A stretch of 36,147 nt of DNA, from positions 1 through 36,147 of the forward strand of contig JACMPQ010000038.1 in assembly GCA_014377425.1 (NCBI GenBank), given 5' to 3'. Under the pieces are notes generated by a model. It ran no database searches. It was not told the origin of the DNA and saw only the letters and a list, made by a program, of their open reading frames with translations. Shown piece after piece: positions 7,628-16,186 of the stretch (the stretch's first letter is position 1; every line of letters begins with the position of its first letter). Made by a program: the position numbers and the translations under genes. The stretch is from Microbacteriaceae bacterium (GTDB lineage: Bacteria > Actinomycetota > Actinomycetes > Actinomycetales > Microbacteriaceae).

Positions 7628-9385
7628 ATGGGGCGACTGTCCGGGCCGTGGAGTGTTACCAGCCGCATCTTCGCCGCATTGCTCGCCGCGGTGGTCGTTC
7701 TGGGTGGATGCCTCACCCTCCTGCTCTGGCTCGTCCTGCGGCAGAGTGCCGACGACACCGCCGCGCGCCTCAGCCTCGGAGTGTCGACCACGCTCGCCAA
7801 CGATCCGTTCTTAATTGCCCGGGTACAGGATGCCGATCCGACAGTCGCGCTCCAGCCCTACGCGATGCGGGTCGTTCGCGCTGCCGGGGTGGACTTTGTC
7901 ACCATCATGTCGCCGGGCGGCATCCGCTTTACGCACCCCGACCCACGACAAATTGGGAAGAAATTTCTCGGCACCACCGCCGAGGCGTTGCAGGGGCGAA
8001 GCATTACCGAGACCCACGTGGGCACGCTGGGTCCGTCGGTACGAGCCGTAGTGCCGGTAAAAAGAGGCGACAAGGTGGTTGCCATCGTTTCGGCGGGCGT
8101 CACGGTAAACCGCGTTCAGCAGTCGGTGACGCCGCGCATCCCTTTGATCGTTGGCTCGGCAATCGCCCTCGTGTTGGCGGGCACCGTCGGAGCCGTCGTT
8201 ACCCGCAGTTTTCTCACGCGGGTAACCGGAACATTGCGACCCGCAGAACTCTCGCGAATGGTCGGGTATTACGAGTCGGTGTTGCATTCGGTTCGAGAGG
8301 GGCTGATTCTTGCCGACGATCGCCGCCGGGTGGTTCTGTATAACGATGCCGCCGCAGATTTGTTGGAGATTGCTCCGGCAGCGCGCGACATGGAGCCGAT
8401 TGCCGCAGCGCAGTTGGGTCTTCCGCTGACCCTCACCGCCCTGATTGACAGTGCTCGTGGAGTCTCGGATGAGCTGCATCAGGCCGGACGGCGCGTTCTG
8501 CTGGTCAGCCAGGAGCCCGCGATTTCGTCCGGTTCGACCGGGGCCGTTGGAAGTCTCACCATCCTTCGCGATCAAAGCGAGGTGCGCGAATTGTCGGGAG
8601 AGCTGGAATCGGTGCGCACTTTATCGACCGCGCTGCGCTCCCAGGCACACGAGTACGCGAACCGACTTCACACCGTCGTATCACTGCTCGAACTGGGGCG
8701 CACTCCACAGGCGATCGCGTTGATCACCGAACAATCAACCAGGAGTCAGACGCTCGCCGACGAGCTGGTCGGCCTCTCGGGTGATCCGGTGCTGGCGGCG
8801 TTGCTTTTGACGAAGGTGACTCAGGCTGGAGAGCGCGGTGTCACCGTGCGGGTGAGCGTCGAGGGCGACAGCAGGGGATCGATTTTGACTCCCACCGAGG
8901 TCGTGTCGGTCTTCGGCAATCTGCTCGACAATGCCATTGACGCCGCGATTGCTGCGGCCCTCGATGCTGGTAGTGATGCCGTGAGTGATGCCGATAGCGC
9001 TGCGATGGTGAGCCCTCGGATTTTTGCCAATGGCGGCGGCGAGACGACTGCGCCGTTCGTCACGGTTCGCCTGAACAACGCCCGCGGTGCGTATACCGAA
9101 CTCACCGTTTCGGATTCCGGCACGGGAATTACGCCGGAGACGGCCAGCCGCATCTTCCTGCCCGGGTTTTCCACCAAACGATCCGGGGCATTCGGCCGAG
9201 GCTACGGGTTGGCGATCGTGCGAGAGATTTTGAACAAACGAGGGGGAGACATCGCGCTTCGGGAGTCGGGGCCGGGAGGCAGTACCTTTGTCGCCCATTG
9301 GCCGATCAGTATCGAGGTCGCCAAAACCACGTCCGCCAAAATCGAGTCCGCGGGACCAGCGAAGCCGAAGGCGTACGGGCCGTGA
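7628..9385 (+). CDS. DcuS/CitA-type sensor histidine kinase
   Basis: Membrane kinase expected to sense an extracellular C4-dicarboxylate or citrate. 585 residues from an ATG with GGAGG upstream. TM1 (about 13-37) and TM2 (about 170-193) flank a periplasmic PDC/sCache-like domain with the family signature GIRFTHPDPRQIGKKF. A cytoplasmic PAS domain (about 210-320) follows, then a phosphoacceptor region, RSQAHEYANRLHT with His341, an N-box NLLDNAIDAA, G1 DSGTGI and G2 GYGLAIVRE. All fit the HPK5 (CitA/DcuS) class. The stop overlaps the regulator's GTG start as GTGA. Between N-box and G1 is an Asp/Ala/Ser insertion from a 12-bp tandem repeat. Divergence from dctA indicates that dctA is a target. 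Confidence 0.92.
   Translation: MGRLSGPWSVTSRIFAALLAAVVVLGGCLTLLLWLVLRQSADDTAARLSLGVSTTLANDPFLIARVQDADPTVALQPYAMRVVRAAGVDFVTIMSPGGIRFTHPDPRQIGKKFLGTTAEALQGRSITETHVGTLGPSVRAVVPVKRGDKVVAIVSAGVTVNRVQQSVTPRIPLIVGSAIALVLAGTVGAVVTRSFLTRVTGTLRPAELSRMVGYYESVLHSVREGLILADDRRRVVLYNDAAADLLEIAPAARDMEPIAAAQLGLPLTLTALIDSARGVSDELHQAGRRVLLVSQEPAISSGSTGAVGSLTILRDQSEVRELSGELESVRTLSTALRSQAHEYANRLHTVVSLLELGRTPQAIALITEQSTRSQTLADELVGLSGDPVLAALLLTKVTQAGERGVTVRVSVEGDSRGSILTPTEVVSVFGNLLDNAIDAAIAAALDAGSDAVSDADSAAMVSPRIFANGGGETTAPFVTVRLNNARGAYTELTVSDSGTGITPETASRIFLPGFSTKRSGAFGRGYGLAIVREILNKRGGDIALRESGPGGSTFVAHWPISIEVAKTTSAKIESAGPAKPKAYGP
8963..8998. repeat. In-frame 12-bp tandem repeat in the kinase ATPase domain
   Basis: Three imperfect 12-bp units, GATGCTGGTAGT, GATGCCGTGAGT and GATGCCGATAGC, encoding DAGS, DAVS and DADS. 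They sit in the loop between the N-box and the G1 box of the sensor kinase. Confidence 0.85.
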
Positions 9386-10089
9386 TCCGAACGCTTATCG
9401 TCGAAGACGACGCCCTCACCGCTGAGGCGCACGCCGAATACCTAGCCCGCCTACCCGGGTTCGAACTCGCCGGGGTCGCTCGCACGGCAGGGTCTGCCCT
9501 GCAGGCGCTACACCGGGCAGCTAGCGGCGAACGCCCACCCATCGATTTGGTGTTACTCGACATGACCCTGCCCGATGGGCATGGCATCGATCTCGCCCGG
9601 AGATTGCGGGCGGGCGGGCATGACGTCGATATCGTCGCGATCACGGCGGTTCGTGAAACGGATGTCGTGCATGCCGCCGTGTCGGTCGGCATCGTGCAAT
9701 ACCTCATCAAGCCCTTCAGCTTCGCGGCGTTCCGCGATCGACTGGGCGACTACCGGGAATACCGCAAGCGGGTCGCACTCGGGAGTCCTCGTGCCACCCA
9801 AGCGGAGGTGGATGGTTTTCTGGCCGCGTATCGGCCGCGACGGACTGATGAGACGCCGAAGGGGTTGTCGGCGGCAACCCTGCAACTGGTGTCGGACCAC
9901 CTGCGTGCATTTCCCGGCCCAGGTACTGCTCTCGCAGTCGCCGCGGCGCTGCAGCTTTCGCGGGTCACCGCCCGGCGCTATCTGGAGCACCTGGCTGACA
10001 CCGGCCAGGTCATCCGATCGTCGCGCTACGGAAGCCCCGGACGCCCGGAACTCGACTACCGCTGGCTCGGCCAGGGTGCTGATACCTAA
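9382..10089 (+). CDS. DcuR/CitB-type response regulator
   Basis: Partner of the upstream kinase and a DNA-binding transcription factor. 235 residues from a GTG (9382) that overlaps the kinase stop by GTGA; the protein then begins IRTLIVEDD as in other receiver domains. Acidic pocket Glu8/Asp9, phosphoacceptor Asp60 in VLLDMTLPDG, Thr88 and Lys110 in YLIKPF are all present. The C-terminal winged-helix part contains LQLSRVTARRYLEHL and a YGSPGRPELDYRW tail, diagnostic of the CitB/DcuR family. Probable targets are dctA and its own operon, through the palindromes at 7533-7607. Confidence 0.92.
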   Translation: MIRTLIVEDDALTAEAHAEYLARLPGFELAGVARTAGSALQALHRAASGERPPIDLVLLDMTLPDGHGIDLARRLRAGGHDVDIVAITAVRETDVVHAAVSVGIVQYLIKPFSFAAFRDRLGDYREYRKRVALGSPRATQAEVDGFLAAYRPRRTDETPKGLSAATLQLVSDHLRAFPGPGTALAVAAALQLSRVTARRYLEHLADTGQVIRSSRYGSPGRPELDYRWLGQGADT

Positions 10090-10185
10090 TCTTGCCCAGT
10101 CGCTGGCTCTGCTCCCCTCGTTGGCCTCGGCGCTGCCGGTTTTCCTGGCTCTGAGCGCATGCCGCCGCCTCCATCGCCCGCCGAT

Positions 10186-10191
10186 TAGAGT
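10186..10191 (+). promoter_or_regulatory. Leaderless -10 box of the 10198 gene
   Basis: TAGAGT followed by 6 nt and then ATG, predicting transcription starting at the start codon. The 108-nt gap before it shows no other clear signal. Confidence 0.5.
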
Positions 10192-10197
10192 TGGCCC

Positions 10198-10767
10198 ATG
10201 CCCGCAGCCGACGACGATTCCCTCAGCTGGGGCGGTGACGCTAGCGATCCGAGCTACCTGGACGGCGCTCGCCGCGGTGATCAGCCCACTGCTCGGTCAC
10301 AACGCCCACGGCAAATCCCCCTCGATCTAGGCGCGCCCGGTGGTCACCGCGATACGGGCGGCGCGCACGACACTGAGGCCACCGCCACCGCAGCCAGTAC
10401 GGGTGTCCGAGACGATTACGTCGCACCCGACAAAAAAACGGCGCCGGATGAAAACAGGGAATCCGCCCCGCCCAGCATCAGTTCCGTTTTTCTGGTCGTT
10501 TACGGCATCGTCGCCGGCATCAACATCTTCTATGTTTTCGGCTGGGTGCTGGCGTTCCAGCGCGAAACTTTTGTACCAAACAACCCCTTCCTCGCTTTCA
10601 TGTACCAGCTCGGTCACATTCTCGCGATCGCGGCCCCGGTCGTGTTCTTCGCCACGGTGCTGCTGCTCACCCGCAACAGCCGAGCCGTTGTGCGTCTCGG
10701 TTGGCTGTTTCTAGGAATTCTCCTACTGGCGCCGTGGCCCTTCATTTTGAGCGGAGCGGTGCGATGA
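10198..10767 (+). CDS. Membrane protein with disordered N-terminus, unknown function
   Basis: 189 residues. The first 95 are hydrophilic and low-complexity (acidic, then Arg/Pro/Thr). About three hydrophobic segments follow: SSVFLVVYGIVAGINIFYVF, a segment around GHILAIAAPVVFF and RLGWLFLGILLLAPWPFILS. The layout resembles small uncharacterised membrane proteins common in Microbacteriaceae (possibly the DUF6264 group, from memory and not verified). The ATG is chosen because of the leaderless -10 box. The stop overlaps the next start as ATGA, so the two membrane proteins are probably co-translated. No function can be assigned. Confidence 0.8.
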   Translation: MPAADDDSLSWGGDASDPSYLDGARRGDQPTARSQRPRQIPLDLGAPGGHRDTGGAHDTEATATAASTGVRDDYVAPDKKTAPDENRESAPPSISSVFLVVYGIVAGINIFYVFGWVLAFQRETFVPNNPFLAFMYQLGHILAIAAPVVFFATVLLLTRNSRAVVRLGWLFLGILLLAPWPFILSGAVR

Positions 10768-11144
10768 CCGAGGCGTTTCCCACGATTCCGGATGCCCGAA
10801 CCCGCACTCCCCGCGCAGCCCGAACCCGCCCAAGCTGGCCCGCCCTCGCGGTTGCCATCGTCTTCGGGCTCTTCTACGTCTACGACCTCTTTGAGGCAAT
10901 CTCCAACCTGTTCGGTTTGGTCGGTGTGATCGGCGAACAGAACCGGTTTCGTGCCTCGGTGGGCGCGGGCCTCCTCTCGGTCCCCTGGACCCTGCTCATT
11001 GTCGGCGTCGCCGTGCCCGTCGTTGGCTTTTTCCTAGCCGCATTCCTGGGCAGGCGACGCAGCCTGGCGGTTCGGGCTCTGTTGTTCATCGCCGGGCCCG
11101 CCGCGATCGCCGCGATCTCCTTGAGCATCACCGCCCTCGCCTAG
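10764..11144 (+). CDS. Small membrane protein, unknown function
   Basis: 126 residues with a basic, Arg-rich cytoplasmic N-terminus (about 30 residues) and three hydrophobic segments: WPALAVAIVFGLFYVYDLF, VPWTLLIVGVAVPVVGFFLA and ALLFIAGPAAIAAISLSI. A loop with QNRFR precedes the second segment. It overlaps the upstream membrane protein gene by ATGA and likely forms a two-gene operon with it. It is convergent with the DoxX-like gene 32 nt away. A short GC hairpin (CGCCGG/CCGGCG, 11145-11158) immediately follows the stop. Function unknown. Confidence 0.8.
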   Translation: MTEAFPTIPDARTRTPRAARTRPSWPALAVAIVFGLFYVYDLFEAISNLFGLVGVIGEQNRFRASVGAGLLSVPWTLLIVGVAVPVVGFFLAAFLGRRRSLAVRALLFIAGPAAIAAISLSITALA

Positions 11145-11176
11145 CGCCGGAGCCGGCGAAGCAGCCGAAAACCGCC

Positions 11177-11572
11177 TCAGGTGAAGGTCAAAACCACGAG
11201 CAGGATCAGCACCAACTGTGCCCAATACCGGGGCCAAAACGGCACAGCGATCGCCCCGAAACGTTCCGGATGCTGCGCCGCCACGTGATTCGCCGGAAAC
11301 ACCGCCACCAGAAACAGCACGAGCGCGATCCCCGCGGCCAGGCGGGTGGCGGGTAATAGCAGCCCGATTCCGCCGGCGATCTCGCACAGCCCGGTCACGT
11401 AGACCAGCCGGATCGGGGTGAGACCACGTTCGTGGTGAAGGGCTGGCGGAATCATCCGGGCCATCATGCGGGCGGGTTTTGGCCGAAAGTGATTGACGCC
11501 CATCACCACAAAGATGAGCGCTAACAATGCTCGAACTGCCCACTGGGCGATCTCGACGGTGGCGGGGGTCAT
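11177..11572 (-). CDS. DoxX-family membrane protein
   Basis: 131 residues with four hydrophobic segments. The N-terminal ALLALIFVVMGVNHFRPK, the MIPP motif, and YVTGLCEIAGGIGLLLPATR followed by VAVFPANHVAA are typical of short DoxX-like proteins. Such proteins are linked with quinone or redox functions in some bacteria, but their biochemical role is mostly unknown. The ATG has AGGA upstream at fair spacing. It stands alone on the minus strand, divergent from serA with 140 nt between the start codons. Confidence 0.82.
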   Translation of the reverse strand: MTPATVEIAQWAVRALLALIFVVMGVNHFRPKPARMMARMIPPALHHERGLTPIRLVYVTGLCEIAGGIGLLLPATRLAAGIALVLFLVAVFPANHVAAQHPERFGAIAVPFWPRYWAQLVLILLVVLTFT

Positions 11573-11669
11573 CCCGTCATCCTGCGGCAGCGAGCCGAGC
11601 CGCCGGCGGCGACATGCGCTTGCCCGCGACGGCTCGAGCCGATGGCGGAGGCTGCGCTTCGCCCCCCGG

Positions 11670-11675
11670 TAAACT
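11670..11675 (+). promoter_or_regulatory. Candidate -10 box for serA
   Basis: TAAACT, 37 nt before the serA start codon, giving a leader of about 30 nt. Unlike several neighbours, serA has a conventional ribosome-binding site. No convincing -35 element. Confidence 0.45.
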
Positions 11676-11712
11676 TGGCCCTGTATTTTCCGGCAACCGA
11701 AGGACTTTTACC

Positions 11713-13302
11713 GTGGCTAAGCCGATCGTGTTGATCGCCGAAGAACTGTCTCCCGCAACGGTCGAGGCCCTCGGCCCAGATTTTGACGTGCGAATGGTCG
11801 ATGGAACCGATCGCCCGGAACTTTTGATCGCCATCGCCGAAGCGAGTGCGATTCTCATTCGTTCCGCCACTCAGGTCGACGCCGAGGCCATCGCCGCAGC
11901 GCCCCTGCTCAAGGTGATCGCGCGCGCCGGGGTGGGCCTCGACAACGTCGATATCAAGTCCGCGACGACCGCCGGCGTGATGGTCGTCAACGCTCCGACC
12001 TCCAACATCATTTCCGCCGCCGAACTCACCGTCGGCCACATTTTGAGCCTTGCCCGGCACATCCCGCCGGCGCATGCGGCACTGGCGCAGGGATTGTGGA
12101 AGCGAAGCAAGTACACCGGCGTTGAACTGTACGAAAAGACGATCGGTATCATCGGTCTCGGTCGCATCGGTGCCCTCATCACCGCTCGCATGCAGGCATT
12201 TGGCACCAAGGTGGTCGCCTACGACCCCTACGTCACGGCTGCTCGTGCCCAGCAGCTCGGCGTCACGCTGCTGAGCCTGGATGAACTCCTCGCCCAGAGT
12301 GACTTCATCACCATTCACATGCCGCGCACCCCCGAAACCACCGGCATGATTTCGGATGCCCAGCTCGCGCTGATGAAACCGACCGCCTTTATCGTCAACG
12401 TGGCCCGCGGTGGCCTCATCGACGAAGACGCCCTGCACCGTGCCCTAACTAGCGGCCAGATCGCCGGAGCGGGTCTTGACGTGTTCGTTAGCGAGCCGCC
12501 CACCGGCTCTCCCCTTCTCGCGCTCGACAACGTGATCGTCACCCCGCACCTGGGTGCGTCTACCGACGAAGCCCAGGAGAAGGCGGGCGTTTCGGTGGCG
12601 AAATCCGTGCGCCTCGCGCTTTCGGGCGAGCTGGTTCCCGACGCCGTGAACGTGGCCGGCGGCATCATCGACGCCTCGGTGCGCCCCGGCATCCCGCTGA
12701 TGGAAAAGCTCGGTCAGGTATTCTCCGGGCTCGCCGTAAGCCCGATCACCAATGTGGATGTCGAGATTCACGGCGAGATCGCCGCATTCGACGTCAGTGT
12801 GCTGAAGCTGGCGGCCCTCAAAGGAATCTTCACCAACGTAGTTTCCGAATCGGTCTCCTATGTCAATGCGCCGCTCTTGGCCGAGCAGCGTGGCATCGAT
12901 GTGCGGCTCATCACCGATGCGGTGAGTCCCGAGTACCGCAACATACTCACGATTCGCGGTGTTCTGAGTAACGGCGCACAGATTTCCGTTTCCGGCACCA
13001 TCACGGGATCGCGCCAGACAGAGAAGATCGTGGAAATCAACGGCTATGACGTTGAGGTTCCGATCGCCGAGCACCTCGTCGTCATGGTTTATACCGACCG
13101 CCCCGGCATCGTTGGCGTTTACGGTCGCGAATTCGGCGACGCCGGCATCAACATCGCCGGCATGCAGATCAGCCGTCGCGAGGCCGGCGGGCAGGCGCTC
13201 TCAGTGCTGACCGTCGACTCGCCGGTGCCCGAGGCTCTGCTGGCATCCGTTCGCACCGCGATTTCCGCCGAATTGCTGCACGAAATCAACATCACCAGCT
13301 GA
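11713..13302 (+). CDS. serA: D-3-phosphoglycerate dehydrogenase
   Basis: First step of serine synthesis: 3-phosphoglycerate to 3-phosphohydroxypyruvate with NAD+. 529 residues, the long actinobacterial form. The start is a GTG giving (M)AKPIVLIAE, preceded by GAAGGA. The Rossmann motif GLGRIGALI lies at about 149-157. The catalytic Arg, Glu and His regions are visible in NVARGGLIDEDAL, GLDVFVSEPP and VTPHLGAST. An intervening ASB domain (about 320-450) and a C-terminal ACT domain (VVMVYTDRPGIVGVYG... NIAGMQISR) indicate feedback control by serine. It stands alone, followed by a strong terminator. Confidence 0.97.
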   Translation: MAKPIVLIAEELSPATVEALGPDFDVRMVDGTDRPELLIAIAEASAILIRSATQVDAEAIAAAPLLKVIARAGVGLDNVDIKSATTAGVMVVNAPTSNIISAAELTVGHILSLARHIPPAHAALAQGLWKRSKYTGVELYEKTIGIIGLGRIGALITARMQAFGTKVVAYDPYVTAARAQQLGVTLLSLDELLAQSDFITIHMPRTPETTGMISDAQLALMKPTAFIVNVARGGLIDEDALHRALTSGQIAGAGLDVFVSEPPTGSPLLALDNVIVTPHLGASTDEAQEKAGVSVAKSVRLALSGELVPDAVNVAGGIIDASVRPGIPLMEKLGQVFSGLAVSPITNVDVEIHGEIAAFDVSVLKLAALKGIFTNVVSESVSYVNAPLLAEQRGIDVRLITDAVSPEYRNILTIRGVLSNGAQISVSGTITGSRQTEKIVEINGYDVEVPIAEHLVVMVYTDRPGIVGVYGREFGDAGINIAGMQISRREAGGQALSVLTVDSPVPEALLASVRTAISAELLHEINITS

Positions 13303-13317
13303 CCGGTGTGACTCAGA

Positions 13318-13360
13318 GCGAAAGCCCGGCGGCCGTGGAGGCTGCCGGGCTTTCGCTTTT
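13318..13360 (+). terminator. Intrinsic terminator after serA
   Basis: A 13-bp perfect stem, GCGAAAGCCCGGC with GCCGGGCTTTCGC, separated by 13 nt and followed by TTTT. It lies between convergent genes and could act in both directions because the left arm contains an A-run. Confidence 0.92.
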
Positions 13361-13411
13361 GCCGTAGCCGTTGCCGTAGCCGTAGCCGTAGCCGTAGCCG
13401 TAGCCGTAGCT
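13361..13411. repeat. Hexanucleotide tandem repeat (GCCGTA)n
   Basis: Eight uninterrupted 6-bp units (seven GCCGTA and one GCCGTT) plus a partial unit, directly after the U-tract of the serA terminator and just beyond the end of the convergent small membrane protein gene. It is non-coding as annotated. The GCCGTT variant is the unit of the array at 1-41. Confidence 0.95.
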
Positions 13412-13428
13412 GGCGCGGACCGCTGAGG

Positions 13429-13677
13429 CTAAACCGTGTCGCTGCGGTCGTTGCGGGTGACCTGCCGGCCGTTGCTCGGATCAACGCTCGTGCTGGTGAC
13501 CGACGAAGACTGACGTTTGCGGGCCACTAAGGCCAGCGAAATGATTGTGATTACCGCGCCGGCGGCCATCAGCAGGTAGCCCACGAGGTGCAGATCCACC
13601 CAGCTGAGTTGGACGTTGAGGGCAAACGCCAGAATGGCGCCGACCACGACGAAGAAAATTCCCGAACCGATACCCAT
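13429..13677 (-). CDS. Small two-helix membrane protein (MGIGSGIF family)
   Basis: 82 residues from an ATG at 13677 preceded by AAAGGAC. The sequence starts [20 protein letters not shown], continues [19 protein letters not shown] and ends in a polar tail. This is the pattern of small actinobacterial membrane proteins that I recall as DUF6458; function unknown. The two helices are about 5-22 and 31-52. A longer reading frame upstream (to 13821) gives a non-family Arg-rich N-terminus and would overlap the leuB promoter, so it was not used. Convergent with serA. Confidence 0.85.
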   Translation of the reverse strand: MGIGSGIFFVVVGAILAFALNVQLSWVDLHLVGYLLMAAGAVITIISLALVARKRQSSSVTSTSVDPSNGRQVTRNDRSDTV

Positions 13678-13830
13678 GCCACTGCCGTCCTTTCGGTGAT
13701 CCGACCACCGCGGAGTGCGGGAGATTCCGGATGCCGTTCTGGTTTTCACCCTAAACACCCGCAGACTTTTTTCGCAGCCCCTTGCATTCGGCCGCTGAAC
13801 AACATCGGAATTCGCTCCCAACTGCTCCGC

Positions 13831-13836
13831 TACTCT
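13831..13836 (+). promoter_or_regulatory. Leaderless -10 box of leuB
   Basis: TACTCT followed by 6 nt and the leuB ATG. No Shine-Dalgarno sequence is present, which supports leaderless translation. Confidence 0.55.
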
Positions 13837-13842
13837 GATTCA

Positions 13843-15042
13843 ATGCCCAGAATCATCAGCCTCGCCGTGATCGCCGGCGACGGAATCGGACCAGAGGTCA
13901 TCATTGAAGCACTCAAAGTGCTCGCCGCGGCCGCTCCAGCTGACGTCACCGTCGAAACCACGCAGTACCCATTCGGTGCCACCCACTACTTGGCGACCGG
14001 CGAAATTCTCAGCGATGAGCACCTGGTCTCGCTCGCCTCCCACGACGCAATTCTGCTCGGCGCTGTCGGTGGCGACCCGCGTGACGCGCGGCTGGCTGGC
14101 GGAATCATCGAACGCGGGTTGCTCCTGAAACTGCGCTTCAGCTTCGACCACTACGTAAACCTGCGCCCGACAGTGCTCTACCCCTCCGTTACCTCACCGC
14201 TGGCGAACCCGGGCCACGTCGACTTCGTGGTCGTGCGAGAAGGCACCGAGGGGCCGTATGTGGGCAACGGCGGCGCCATTCGGGTGGGAACCCCGAACGA
14301 GGTAGCCAACGAGGTCAGCGTGAACACCGCCTTCGGCGTGGAACGGCTCGTGCGATACGCATTCGAGGTGGCGCAGACGCGCCGCAACCACCTCACCCTC
14401 GTGCACAAGACCAACGTGCTCGTGCACGCCGGGGGGCTCTGGCAGCGCACGGTGAATGCCATAGCCAGCGAATATCCCGACACGATCGTCGACTACCTCC
14501 ACATCGATGCCGCCACCATCGCCATGGTGGTTGACCCGGCACGCTTCGACACGATCGTTACCGACAACCTGTTCGGCGACATCATCACCGATCTCGCCGG
14601 GGCGATCAGTGGGGGTATTGGGCTCGCGGCATCCGGCAATATCAATCCCGACCGTACCTTTCCGAGCATGTTCGAGCCGGTGCACGGTTCGGCACCCGAC
14701 ATCGCCGGCCAACAAAAAGCTGACCCAACCGCCGCTATCTTGTCGGTCGCGCTGCTGCTCGAGAACCTGGGGCTTCAGGATGCCGCCGCCGCCGTTACCG
14801 CGGCAGTGCTCTCCGACCTCACCAACCGCGCCCCCGGCTCCCGCACCACGGGAGAGGTGGGCGACGCGATCGCGGCCGCACTCACCGCGCAACGTCAGTC
14901 GCAGCCCACGTCAACCTCCGGTGATCCCGCGTTAGTCTTCAGCAACTCCGCGTTAGTTTCCAGCGACTCCGCGCCGGCCTCCAGTGCAACCGCACTATCC
15001 TCCAGCGACACCGTGCCAGCCTCCACCGAAAGCCGCTCATGA
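13843..15042 (+). CDS. leuB: 3-isopropylmalate dehydrogenase
   Basis: Third step of leucine synthesis: oxidative decarboxylation of 3-isopropylmalate. 399 residues. Motifs are AGDGIGPEV (N-terminus), the actinobacterial [20 protein letters not shown] substrate loop, TLVHKTNVL with the catalytic Lys, [14 protein letters not shown] with metal-binding Asp residues, and [12 protein letters not shown]. The family core ends near residue 350; about 40 further residues form a Ser/Ala tail of seven-residue repeats. Read as a leaderless gene. The stop overlaps ilvE by ATGA, so the two form a branched-chain amino acid operon. Tartrate dehydrogenase is a related alternative, but the ilvE context favours leuB. 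Confidence 0.95.
   Translation: MPRIISLAVIAGDGIGPEVIIEALKVLAAAAPADVTVETTQYPFGATHYLATGEILSDEHLVSLASHDAILLGAVGGDPRDARLAGGIIERGLLLKLRFSFDHYVNLRPTVLYPSVTSPLANPGHVDFVVVREGTEGPYVGNGGAIRVGTPNEVANEVSVNTAFGVERLVRYAFEVAQTRRNHLTLVHKTNVLVHAGGLWQRTVNAIASEYPDTIVDYLHIDAATIAMVVDPARFDTIVTDNLFGDIITDLAGAISGGIGLAASGNINPDRTFPSMFEPVHGSAPDIAGQQKADPTAAILSVALLLENLGLQDAAAAVTAAVLSDLTNRAPGSRTTGEVGDAIAAALTAQRQSQPTSTSGDPALVFSNSALVSSDSAPASSATALSSSDTVPASTESRS
14929..15033. repeat. In-frame 21-bp tandem repeat at the 3' end of leuB
   Basis: Five imperfect 21-bp units at 14929, 14950, 14971, 14992 and 15013. Each begins GCG, GCA or GTG and has TCCAG or a close variant in the middle. They encode seven-residue units of the form A-L-V-x-S-x-S and end three codons before the stop. 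The first two units are most alike. Confidence 0.88.
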
Positions 15043-16142
15043 CCCTCGCCCCCGTGCTGCCGCTCACCTTCGACGTCACCGCCTCCACCGCGGTGCGGGC
15101 TTCAGTCGATCGCGACGCGATTCTGGCCGACCCCGGCTTTGGCAAGCACTTCACCGATCACATGGTCGAAATCACCTGGACGGCGGAATCCGGATGGCAC
15201 CACGCCCGGGTCTACCCGTACGGGCCGCTGTTACTCGACCCGGCGGCATCCGTGCTGCACTACGCGCAGGAGATTTTCGAGGGACTCAAGGCGTATCGGC
15301 ACTCTGACGGTTCGGTCTGGTCTTTCCGGCCGCAGGCCAACGCCGCCCGGCTGCAGCGCTCGGCCACCCGGCTCGCACTGCCGCACCTGCCCGAAGTCGA
15401 CTTTGTGGAGTCGCTGCGCCAACTCATCGCATTGGATGCCAGCTGGGTGCCGTCGGCGCCCGAAACCAGCCTCTACCTGCGCCCGTTCATGATCGCCACC
15501 GAGGGTTTTCTCGGGGTGCGTTCGGCCCATCGGGTCGGCTACTACGTCATCGCTTCGCCCGCTGGCGCCTACTTCACCGGAGGGGTCGCTCCGATCGCGA
15601 TCTGGATTTCGACCAGCTACTCCCGCGCCGGCAAGGGCGGAACCGGGGCCGCCAAGACCGGCGGTAACTACGCCTCGTCGCTCTTGCCACAGCAGGAGGC
15701 GTATGAGCACGGCTGCGCCCAGGTGCTCTTCCTCGACGCGCTCGAGGGTAAATACCTCGAAGAGCTCGGCGGCATGAACGTGGTGCTCGTGCACCGCGAC
15801 GGCACCCTCATTACCCCCGACTCCGACAGCATCCTCGAGGGCATCACGCGCGACAGCATTTTGCAGCTCGCCGAAGATCGCGGACACCGCATCGAGCGCC
15901 GCAAGGTCACCCTTGACGAGTGGGGTGAGGGCGTGGCATCCGGTGACATCGTGGAGATGTTTGCCTGCGGCACGGCCGCGGTAGTCACCCCGATCGGGCG
16001 GCTGCTTGGCGAGGGTGTTGAAATCGGGTCAGCGGATGTCGTGGCGGGCGAGCTCACCATGTCGTTGCGCCAGGAACTCACCGACATTCAGTACGGCCGG
16101 GTAGCGGATCGTCACGGCTGGATGACGCGGCTCGACGCCTAG
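15039..16142 (+). CDS. ilvE: Branched-chain amino acid aminotransferase
   Basis: PLP enzyme for the final transamination in leucine, isoleucine and valine synthesis. 367 residues, fold-type IV, long (eukaryote-like) form. The PLP lysine is in [15 protein letters not shown], followed by [10 protein letters not shown] and [16 protein letters not shown]. The N-terminal [15 protein letters not shown] and [16 protein letters not shown] are standard. C-terminal [17 protein letters not shown] is also conserved. The ATG overlaps the leuB stop. Confidence 0.96.
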   Translation: MTLAPVLPLTFDVTASTAVRASVDRDAILADPGFGKHFTDHMVEITWTAESGWHHARVYPYGPLLLDPAASVLHYAQEIFEGLKAYRHSDGSVWSFRPQANAARLQRSATRLALPHLPEVDFVESLRQLIALDASWVPSAPETSLYLRPFMIATEGFLGVRSAHRVGYYVIASPAGAYFTGGVAPIAIWISTSYSRAGKGGTGAAKTGGNYASSLLPQQEAYEHGCAQVLFLDALEGKYLEELGGMNVVLVHRDGTLITPDSDSILEGITRDSILQLAEDRGHRIERRKVTLDEWGEGVASGDIVEMFACGTAAVVTPIGRLLGEGVEIGSADVVAGELTMSLRQELTDIQYGRVADRHGWMTRLDA

Positions 16143-16173
16143 CCCGCAAACTGGTCAGCCGACATCGCAACGA

Positions 16174-16179
16174 TAGGCT
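16174..16179 (+). promoter_or_regulatory. Leaderless promoter of the FAH-family gene
   Basis: TAGGCT (-10) with CTGGTC 17 nt upstream as a weak -35. A GTG lies 7 nt after the -10 box, which decides the start at 16187 over the GTG two codons earlier. Confidence 0.55.
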
Positions 16180-16186
16180 CGTGGGC

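Noticed and set aside
11145-11158. Short GC palindrome CGCCGG-AG-CCGGCG as a terminator
   Set aside because: Two-nucleotide loop and no T-run; too small to call a terminator.
13678-13821. Longer N-terminus for the small membrane protein (start at 13821)
   Set aside because: The extra residues are Arg-rich and unlike the family, the internal ATG at 13677 has a good ribosome-binding site, and the extension overlaps the leuB promoter.
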